Shown: positions 22,570 to 27,983 of the stretch, one piece after another
Numbering within the stretch: the first letter of the stretch is position 1
How the letters are laid out: each line of letters opens with the position of its first letter
From: Massilia sp.
GTDB taxonomy: Bacteria > Pseudomonadota > Gammaproteobacteria > Burkholderiales > Burkholderiaceae_D
Assembly (NCBI GenBank): GCA_003484545.1
Contig: DNCF01000214.1
Coordinates: 1 to 27,983, forward strand
Reading direction: 5' to 3'
Length of the DNA: 27,983 nt
The notes under the pieces: model-generated
Databases searched by the model: none
What the model was told of the DNA's origin: nothing
Seen by the model: the letters and a program-made list of their open reading frames with translations, nothing else
Translations under genes and position numbers: made by a program

Positions 22570-22768
22570 TGGGAAGCGGCGACAGCGGCCTGCACGCCCG
22601 TGCCTGCAGGATCGCCGTCGCCCAGCCCGTTTTGATCGGATGCCGAAGGGCGCCGTACCGACGCCCTCTCGCCGCCCCGCCGCGGCACCTTTGCCTCGTG
22701 TCCGCCACGTAAACACCACGCAATACGCGCCCCGCTCGCCTCTCCAGGCACGTTACAGCAAGTAATGC

Positions 22769-22797
22769 TTGCAAATCTCCGAATACTGTACAAAAAT
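22769..22797 (+). promoter_or_regulatory. lexA promoter
   Basis: TTGCAA (22769-22774) and AAAAAT (22792-22797), spaced 17 bases, are the best -35/-10 candidates. The LexA box covers the end of the spacer and the -10, as expected for repression. Confidence 0.5.
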
Positions 22798-22803
22798 ACA
22801 GCC
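22784..22803 (+). promoter_or_regulatory. LexA-binding SOS box
   Basis: CTGTACAAAAATACAG at 22786-22801 is a perfect CTGT-N8-ACAG site, preceded by TA, 28 bases upstream of the lexA start. It implies autoregulation of lexA and the Escherichia coli type of box. Confidence 0.95.
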
Positions 22804-22828
22804 TGAATCGATAACCAGTGGTACATCC

Positions 22829-23464
22829 ATGCTCAAGCTCACTGCACGGCAAGAACAGATCCTTAACCTGATCAAGGAAGCGATCGACAACACCGGCTTC
22901 CCGCCGACCCGCGCCGAGATCGCGAAGGAATTGGGCTTCAAGTCGGCCAACGCGGCCGAGGAGCACCTGCAGGCGCTCGCCCGCAAAGGCGCGATCGAGA
23001 TCGTTTCGGGCACCTCGCGCGGCATCCGCCTGATCGGCGCCGCGTCGGAGCCGCCCGTTCCGGCCATCCCGCCCGCCCTGCTGATGTCGCTGCCGCTGGT
23101 CGGCCGCGTCGCCGCGGGCTCGCCCATTCTGGCCCAGGAACACGTGGAGGCAACCTACAACGTCGACCCGGCCATGTTCGGCGCCCGTCCCGACTTCCTG
23201 CTGAAGGTGCGCGGCTGGTCGATGCGCGACGCCGGCATCATGGATGGCGACTTCCTGGCGGTCAAGAAGGTCGACAGCGCCAAGAACGGCCAGATCGTCG
23301 TCGCCCGCCTGGGCGAGGACGTGACCGTCAAGCGCTACCGCAAGACCGGCGACGTGATCGAACTGCTGCCGGAAAACCCGGACTTCAAGGTGATCCGCGT
23401 CGAACCGGAAGACGAGTTCGCGCTCGAAGGACTGGCGGTGGGGCTGATGCGCAGCTGGCACTGA
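22829..23464 (+). CDS. lexA: LexA repressor
   Basis: The 211-residue protein represses SOS genes and self-cleaves on RecA filaments. Residues 1-70 are the winged helix-turn-helix (LTARQEQILNLIKEAI, then PPTRAEIAKELGFKSANAAE). The cleavage bond is Ala96-Gly97 in VAAGSP; catalytic Ser131 is in GWSMRDAGI and Lys168 in VTVKRYRK. The length is slightly above the 202 residues of Escherichia coli LexA because of a Pro/Ala-rich linker (71-84). ATG 22829 gives the standard N-terminus MLKLTARQEQ; the open frame extending to 22769 covers the promoter and SOS box. A terminator follows directly. Confidence 0.98.
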   Translation: MLKLTARQEQILNLIKEAIDNTGFPPTRAEIAKELGFKSANAAEEHLQALARKGAIEIVSGTSRGIRLIGAASEPPVPAIPPALLMSLPLVGRVAAGSPILAQEHVEATYNVDPAMFGARPDFLLKVRGWSMRDAGIMDGDFLAVKKVDSAKNGQIVVARLGEDVTVKRYRKTGDVIELLPENPDFKVIRVEPEDEFALEGLAVGLMRSWH

Positions 23465-23479
23465 GCCAAGCGAGGAAAC

Positions 23480-23504
23480 AAAGGCCGCTGACGCGGCCTT
23501 TTTT
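23480..23504 (+). terminator. Rho-independent terminator of lexA
   Basis: AAAGGCCGC (23480-23488) pairs with GCGGCCTTT (23493-23501) around TGAC, followed by T to 23504. Confidence 0.92.
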
Positions 23505-23560
23505 GCTTGACGGGATTGTTCGGGGCGCGGCATCGGCGAAACCTCGCATCGCCGAATTTT

Positions 23561-23588
23561 GTATGGTGGGGTCTGGACCCCACGCGGT
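23561..23588 (+). repeat. REP-like hairpin repeat, copy 8
   Basis: GTATGGTG then GGGTC-TG-GACCC arms and CCACGCGGT. Paired with the inverted copy at 23672; the two lie between lexA and the Sel1-like gene. Confidence 0.9.
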
Positions 23589-23671
23589 GCATCGCTCGCA
23601 TATCGCGATCCCACCCCGGCAGGCCGGCGGCCCCACTGCTGCGCGACATGGTGCGGTGGATCGATCGCCGT

Positions 23672-23699
23672 ACCGCGTGGGGTCGAGACCCCACCCTAC
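23672..23699 (-). repeat. REP-like hairpin repeat, copy 9
   Basis: Minus-strand copy with GGGGTC-TC-GACCCC arms, facing the copy at 23561 at a distance of 83 bases; a BIME-like inverted pair. Confidence 0.9.
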
Positions 23700-23700
23700 G

Positions 23701-23727
23701 AAAAATGCCGCTGATGCGGCCTTTTGC
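23701..23727. terminator. Second terminator-like hairpin, near copy of the lexA terminator
   Basis: AAAAATGCCGC and GCGGCCTTTT around TGAT resemble the lexA terminator at 23480 closely, including the trailing TTTTGCTT. It can also serve the convergent Sel1-like gene on the minus strand, where it is followed by ATTTTT. Confidence 0.7.
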
Positions 23728-23740
23728 TTTACCTCTGCGC

Positions 23741-24484
23741 TTACTTCGTGCGCAAGGACTGATCCTTCGGCGCCTTGTTCACGATCGCATTGTGCTCCGC
23801 GATGTAGGCCTCGGTGGCGCTGCGCCATACGGCGACGTCGGCGAGGACCATCTTGGCGCCGACCTTGGCGTCTTCCGACAGGTTTTCCTGGACCTGGGCC
23901 AGGTGGGCCTTGGCCTTTTCCATTTCCGCCAGGTTCATCAATTTGGCGATGTCAGGGGGAATCTGTTTTTCGAGCGGCGACGCGGCATTCAGGTTCTGCA
24001 CGAAACCGTTATAGCAGTCCTGCCATTTGTTGATCGCATTCGAGACCCGGTCGATCTCCTCGGACTGCTTCGAGATCGCGGGAACACGCGGCTTGGGGCA
24101 GCGGAACTTGCCGGACCGCAGTTCCTCGCCGTCGTACTTCGACACCCAGTAATCGATGTCGGCGCGGCGCTCGACGCGTTGCTTCATGATGTCGAGCGAG
24201 GCTTCGGCCACCTTGTTGCCGCCGGCGGCGGCCTTCTGGAACCACGTCGTCGCCTTGGCTTCGTCGACCGTGCCGGCTTCGCCATACCAGTACATCTGGC
24301 CCAGCAGCTGCTGGGCCTCGACGTTGCCGGCGTTGGCCAGCTTGGTGTACATCGCCATTGCCTCGGGATACTTCTTCTGCTCGAACAAGGCCTTGGCGTT
24401 CTCCAGCTCGCCGGCATGGGCCAGGCCCGCCTGCAGCAGGCCGGCCAGCACCAGGCCTGCAAATGTCAGCGCATTCTTTTTCAT
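23741..24484 (-). CDS. Secreted Sel1/TPR-repeat protein
   Basis: The 247-residue product starts with a signal peptide (MKKNALTFAGLVLAGLLQAGLAHA, cleavage after AHA near residue 24). Residues 25-105 form two or three Sel1-like/TPR helix pairs: ALFEQKKYPEAMAMYTKLANAG, VEAQQLLGQMYWYGEAG and DEAKATTWFQKAAAGGNKVAE. The rest is a helical domain with two Cys (CPKPR and DCYNGF) and a C-terminal coiled region. It is probably periplasmic, with a scaffold role; the partner is unknown. It lies 81 bases downstream of the PLP enzyme on the same strand, so may be co-transcribed, though no functional link is evident. Confidence 0.85.
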   Translation of the reverse strand: MKKNALTFAGLVLAGLLQAGLAHAGELENAKALFEQKKYPEAMAMYTKLANAGNVEAQQLLGQMYWYGEAGTVDEAKATTWFQKAAAGGNKVAEASLDIMKQRVERRADIDYWVSKYDGEELRSGKFRCPKPRVPAISKQSEEIDRVSNAINKWQDCYNGFVQNLNAASPLEKQIPPDIAKLMNLAEMEKAKAHLAQVQENLSEDAKVGAKMVLADVAVWRSATEAYIAEHNAIVNKAPKDQSLRTK

Positions 24485-24565
24485 GTGTTCGCGTCGTCCA
24501 GTCAGGTGGTTCAGGTCGAATCGCCTGGGCCGCGCGGCCCGGGCGGTTCATGCAATGCCATCGGC

Positions 24566-25807
24566 TCAGGCGTCCAGCGCCGCCCGGAAGTCTTCCAGCA
24601 AGTCTTCGGTATCCTCGATGCCCACCGATACCCGGATCAGGGACTCGGCGATGCCCATGCTGGCGCGGCGCTCGGGCCCCATCTCGAAGAAGATGGTGTG
24701 CGCCACCGGGATCACGAGGGTGCGCGTGTCGCCCAGGTTGCTCGCGGGGATGGCCAGCTTCAGGCGGTTCAGATAGTCGAAGCAGTCGATGCCGTCCTTC
24801 AACTCGAAACTGAGCAGCGAACCGCCGGCGCGGAACAGCTCGCTGGCGATGGCGTGCTGCGGGTGCGATGCCAGGCCCGGATAGTGGACGGCGGCGACGC
24901 GTGGGTCGGCTTCCAGCATGCGCGCCAGCGCCAGCGCGTTGCCGGTGGTGCGCTCCATGCGCAGCGCCAGGGTCTCGGCGCCGACCGCGATGTGGTGCGC
25001 CGCTTCCGGCCCGAGCGAGGCGCCGAAATCGCGCAGGGCCTTCGCGCGCAGCTGCGCCATGCCCTGGTTGGCGGCCGGCTGCTTGCGGAAGTTGTCGGCG
25101 ATATTCGGGTAGGCGCTCCAGTCGAACAGGCCCGTGTCGGTCAGGGCGCCGCCCAGGGCGATGCCGTGGCCGGCGATCGACTTGGTCAACGAATTGACCA
25201 CCAGGCCGGCGCCGACCGCTTTCGGGCGGAACAGATATGGCGTGGTCATGGTGTTGTCGACCACGTAGAGGATGCCGCGCTCGCGGCACAGCGCGCCGAT
25301 GCGCGCCAGGTCCGCGACCTGGGTGCGCGGATTGGCGATGGTCTCGACGAACACGAAGCGCGTGTTCGGCTGCAGGGCCGCCTCGACGTTGGCGACGTCG
25401 GTGGCATCGACAAAACTCACCTGCACGCCCTGTCCCGCCACCGTCTGCCACAGGCTGTTGGTGTTACCGAACAGGAAGCTCGACGAGACGATGTGATCGC
25501 CCTCGCGCAGCAGCGCCTGGAACAACGCGCCGATGGCGGCCATGCCGGTGCCGAAGCACAGGGTGGCGACGCCGTCTTCCATCTTCGTGACCTTGTCTTC
25601 CAGCGCCGCGACCGTCGGGTTGCCCTGGCGGCCGTAGCGGAAGCCCGGCTCCTTGCCCTGGAACACCGAGGCCAGCTGGCGCGCATCGCCGTAGCCGAAG
25701 GCCACCGAGGTGTGGACCGGCTTGTGCAGCGAGCCCTGCTCGATCGTCTTGCGGCGGTCGTTGTGCAGGATGGTGGTGGTGAAACCGTACTGTTTGGTGT
25801 CGCTCAT
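24566..25807 (-). CDS. Cys/Met metabolism PLP enzyme (cystathionine gamma-synthase / O-succinylhomoserine sulfhydrylase family)
   Basis: The 413-residue protein is a gamma-family PLP enzyme: YGRQGNPT (58-65) with the Tyr and Arg that contact phosphate of the next subunit, GTGMAAI (87-93), VVDNTMTTPYLF (183 onward) and the PLP Lys209 in VNSLTKSIAGHG. The tail SLIRVSVGIEDTEDLLEDF is diagnostic. Such enzymes join homoserine esters with cysteine or sulfide on the way to methionine. The position right after purF is where metZ (O-succinylhomoserine sulfhydrylase) sits in Pseudomonas, but the sequence is not closely like Pseudomonas MetZ, so substrate is left open and no symbol given. It starts 18 bases after the purF stop. 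Confidence 0.92.
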   Translation of the reverse strand: MSDTKQYGFTTTILHNDRRKTIEQGSLHKPVHTSVAFGYGDARQLASVFQGKEPGFRYGRQGNPTVAALEDKVTKMEDGVATLCFGTGMAAIGALFQALLREGDHIVSSSFLFGNTNSLWQTVAGQGVQVSFVDATDVANVEAALQPNTRFVFVETIANPRTQVADLARIGALCRERGILYVVDNTMTTPYLFRPKAVGAGLVVNSLTKSIAGHGIALGGALTDTGLFDWSAYPNIADNFRKQPAANQGMAQLRAKALRDFGASLGPEAAHHIAVGAETLALRMERTTGNALALARMLEADPRVAAVHYPGLASHPQHAIASELFRAGGSLLSFELKDGIDCFDYLNRLKLAIPASNLGDTRTLVIPVAHTIFFEMGPERRASMGIAESLIRVSVGIEDTEDLLEDFRAALDA

Positions 25808-25825
25808 GGTGCAGTCGTCCCAGCG

Positions 25826-27349
25826 TTATTCGGCGGCGACCGGCGGGTTCAGATTCAGCTGGGTGCGCACCACATCCTCCGAGGACTTGCCCGAGCTCTT
25901 GTGGCGATGGTGTTCCAGCTTGTCCAGGTACTCGGGCGTGACGTCGCCGGTGATGTAGACGCCGTCGAAGCAGGAGGCCTCGAAGTTGGTCAGCGCGGGG
26001 TTGACGTCCGAGATCGAGCGTTTCAGTGCGTCGATGTCCTGGTAGACCAGGCGGTCGGCCGTGATTTCCTTGCAGACTTCCTCGACGGTGCGGCCGTAGG
26101 CGATCAGCTCGTCGCGGGTCGGCATGTCGATGCCGTAGACGTTCGGGAACAGCACCGGCGGCGCGGCCGAGGCGAAGAAGACTTTACGGGCGCCGGCGTC
26201 GCGCGCCATCTGCACGATCTCGCGGCTGGTGGTGCCGCGCACGATCGAATCGTCGACCAGCAGCACGTTCTTGTCCTTGAACTCGGAACCGATGGCGTTC
26301 AGCTTCTGGCGCACCGACTTCTTGCGCATGCCCTGTCCCGGCATGATGAAGGTGCGGCCGATGTAGCGGTTCTTGATGAAGCCTTCGCGGTATTCCACAC
26401 CCAGCTTCAGGGCGAGCTGGATCGCGGCCGGACGCGAGGAATCGGGAATCGGCATGACGACGTCGATTTCCTCGACCGGGATTTCCTTACGGATCTTGTC
26501 GGCCAGGTATTCGCCCATTTTGAGGCGGGCCGCGTAGACCGAGGCACCGTCGATCACCGAATCCGGGCGCGCCAGGTAGACGTATTCGAAGGCGCAGGGG
26601 TTCAGGGACGGATTCTCGGCGCACTGGCGCTCGTGCAATTGGCCGTCTTCGCCGATGAAGATGGCTTCGCCCGGGGCGATGTCGCGCACGAAGCGGAAAC
26701 CGATGCCCTCCAGGGCCACCGATTCGCTGGCGACCATGTATTCGACGCCATTCTCGCCTTCGTTCATACCCAGGCAGAGCGGACGGATGCCGAACGGGTC
26801 GCGGAAGGCCAGCATGCCGTGGCCGGCGATCTGGGCCACGACGGCGTAGGCGCCGCGCACGCGGCGGTGCACCACGCCGACCGCCTTGAAGACGGCCTCG
26901 GCGTCGAGCGAATAGCCGCTCGCCGCTTCCTGGATCTCGTGGGCCAGCACGTTCAACAGCACTTCCGAATCGGAATTGGTGTTGATGTGGCGGCGGTCAT
27001 TGCGGAACAGCGCTTCCTTCAGTTCAGCCTGGTTGGTCAGGTTGCCGTTGTGCGCCAGGGTGATGCCGAAAGGCGCGTTCACGTAGAACGGCTGCGCCTC
27101 TTCCTCGCTCGAGGAGCCGGCGGTCGGATAGCGGCAGTGGCCAATCCCGGTGTTGCCCTGGAGCGAACGCATGTTACGGGTACGGAACACGTCGCGCACG
27201 AGGCCATTCGCCTTGTACATCGAGAACATGCTGCTGTGATTGGTTGCAATCCCCGCCGCGTCCTGGCCGCGGTGCTGCAGAAGCAGCAATGCGTCATACA
27301 ACAACTGGTTGACGGGAGTTTGCGAAACGACGCCGACGATGCCACACAT
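25826..27349 (-). CDS. purF: Amidophosphoribosyltransferase
   Basis: At 507 residues it matches Escherichia coli PurF (505). It makes 5-phosphoribosylamine from PRPP and glutamine, the first step of purine synthesis. The N-terminal Ntn glutaminase starts MCGIVGVV, with Cys2 as nucleophile after Met removal and no propeptide; LLQHRGQDAAGIAT, YPTAGSS and NGNLTN follow. The phosphoribosyltransferase domain has the PRPP loop VLLVDDSIVRGTTSREIV (about 370-387). AGGAG precedes the ATG. It follows cvpA by 38 bases in a conserved order. Confidence 0.98.
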   Translation of the reverse strand: MCGIVGVVSQTPVNQLLYDALLLLQHRGQDAAGIATNHSSMFSMYKANGLVRDVFRTRNMRSLQGNTGIGHCRYPTAGSSSEEEAQPFYVNAPFGITLAHNGNLTNQAELKEALFRNDRRHINTNSDSEVLLNVLAHEIQEAASGYSLDAEAVFKAVGVVHRRVRGAYAVVAQIAGHGMLAFRDPFGIRPLCLGMNEGENGVEYMVASESVALEGIGFRFVRDIAPGEAIFIGEDGQLHERQCAENPSLNPCAFEYVYLARPDSVIDGASVYAARLKMGEYLADKIRKEIPVEEIDVVMPIPDSSRPAAIQLALKLGVEYREGFIKNRYIGRTFIMPGQGMRKKSVRQKLNAIGSEFKDKNVLLVDDSIVRGTTSREIVQMARDAGARKVFFASAAPPVLFPNVYGIDMPTRDELIAYGRTVEEVCKEITADRLVYQDIDALKRSISDVNPALTNFEASCFDGVYITGDVTPEYLDKLEHHRHKSSGKSSEDVVRTQLNLNPPVAAE

Positions 27350-27387
27350 GGTGTGCTCCTAAGAACAGAATGCTGTTACGGAAAAGT

Positions 27388-27876
27388 TCAAAACTGTACG
27401 TGCTGCGCCAGCGCAGCAGGAAGGAAGGGTTTGACGGTGCGCGCGCCGGTCTCGGCCAGGGGGGACAGCAGCGCGTCCTTCCAGAAATCTTGTTGGGGGA
27501 TGGAAGTCATCGAACACAATATGACGGCGGCCAGCACGATTACAACGCCGCGCGCCAGGCCGAACAGGCCGCCAAGGCCGCGGTCCGCCAGCGACAGCCC
27601 CGAGGCCTCGATCAGGGCGCCCAGCGCCAGCGACAGCAGGCCCATCAGGATACGCACGCCGAGGAACAGGGCGACGAAGGCGACCATCAGGCGCACCGTC
27701 TCGCCGGGAACCAGCGCGGGCAGCAGTGGCGCCAACCCGGCGCCGTAGGCATTGGCCACCACGAAGGCGACGACCCAGCCCAGCAGCGACAGAATCTCCT
27801 TCACCAGGCCGCGCATGGTGCTGATGACGACCGAGGAAACCAGCACGAACAATACCAGATAATCGAAAATCGTCAC
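27388..27876 (-). CDS. cvpA: CvpA family membrane protein
   Basis: The 162-residue product has four hydrophobic helices and starts MTIFDYLVLFVLVSSVVISTMRGLVKEILSLLGWVVAF-like, shown here only in part: TIFDYLVLFVLVSSVV, then RGLVKEILSLLGWVVAF. This family is needed for colicin V production in Escherichia coli and for envelope robustness; its exact activity is unsettled. The start is GTG at 27874-27876, just after the SPOR-gene stop. It lies immediately upstream of purF, the usual arrangement. Confidence 0.93.
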   Translation of the reverse strand: MTIFDYLVLFVLVSSVVISTMRGLVKEILSLLGWVVAFVVANAYGAGLAPLLPALVPGETVRLMVAFVALFLGVRILMGLLSLALGALIEASGLSLADRGLGGLFGLARGVVIVLAAVILCSMTSIPQQDFWKDALLSPLAETGARTVKPFLPAALAQHVQF

Positions 27877-27892
27877 GCCGCCCCGACCACCT

Positions 27893-27983
27893 TCAAACCG
27901 GTACCAGGAAACCGCTGAAGCCCTGGGCGCCGAGCTTGGCGCGCGCCTTCTCGGCCTCTTCGCGGCTGCCGAACGGGCCGACC
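27893..27983 (-). CDS. SPOR-domain protein (DedD-like), C-terminal fragment
   Basis: Only the last 29 residues fall in the window: VGPFGSREEAEKARAKLGAQ followed by GFSGFLVPV and TGA at 27893-27895. This is the end of a SPOR peptidoglycan-binding domain (VGPF...A...L...G..). In this gene order (SPOR protein-cvpA-purF) the protein is usually DedD-like, a division-septum protein with one membrane helix. The N-terminus is beyond the window. cvpA starts 17 bases after the stop. Confidence 0.85.
   Translation of the reverse strand, partial: VGPFGSREEAEKARAKLGAQGFSGFLVPV

Noticed and set aside
23507..27748. Very long plus-strand open frame (over 1400 codons) spanning several genes
   Set aside because: It runs antisense through the Sel1-like gene, PLP enzyme, purF and part of cvpA, all with strong family motifs on the minus strand. 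GC-rich third positions keep the opposite frame open.

Overview
The window reads as a GC-rich betaproteobacterial chromosome, most likely from the order Burkholderiales, family Oxalobacteraceae (Massilia/Telluria/Janthinobacterium-like). This rests on gene order (rpsF-priB-rpsR-rplI-dnaB; SPOR protein-cvpA-purF-Met/Cys PLP enzyme; alaC-type aminotransferase-hom), on protein character, and on many dispersed GTAGGGTGGG hairpin repeats between genes. The assignment is inference; no database search was run. Most of the window is ordinary housekeeping DNA.

Layout, left to right. (1) 1-2163, plus strand: the end of an envelope-sugar operon with an SDR oxidoreductase (cut by the window edge), a GmhB-like HAD phosphatase and a family 9 glycosyltransferase, nearly touching or overlapping. 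(2) 2164-5030: an accessory patch with two hairpin repeats, a truncated and frameshifted SGNH-hydrolase remnant, and an orphan, visibly AT-richer asparagine-synthase-like gene, ending at tRNA-Pro(GGG) and its terminator. (3) 5243-7129, minus: a lysophospholipid-transporter/acyltransferase fusion. (4) 7514-10357: a possible small acidic protein, a 13-bp tandem repeat, then hom and an AlaA/AlaC-type aminotransferase on the minus strand. (5) 10557-13773, plus: a Mth938-like protein, a PrxQ/BCP peroxiredoxin and a PIN-PhoH ATPase. (6) 14111-16843, minus: a Cache-PAS-GGDEF-EAL protein for cyclic-di-GMP. (7) 17042-17197, plus: a 51-residue membrane peptide that shares a bidirectional terminator with the phosphate transporter. 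(8) 17282-22077, minus: pit phosphate transporter with its DUF47 partner, dnaB, and the S6-PriB-S18-L9 operon. (9) 22354-23464, plus: a small secreted protein and lexA with a clear SOS box. (10) 23741 to the end, minus: a Sel1-like secreted protein, a Cys/Met PLP enzyme, purF, cvpA and the tail of a SPOR-domain protein.

Functionally the window joins LPS-type sugar synthesis, amino-acid and purine synthesis, replication and ribosome genes, phosphate uptake, phospholipid repair, SOS control and c-di-GMP signalling. No phage, IS element, CRISPR array or complete defence system was seen. The least ordinary elements are the asparagine-synthase-like gene in its degraded setting, and the nine-copy hairpin repeat family, whose two arms change together and so keep pairing.
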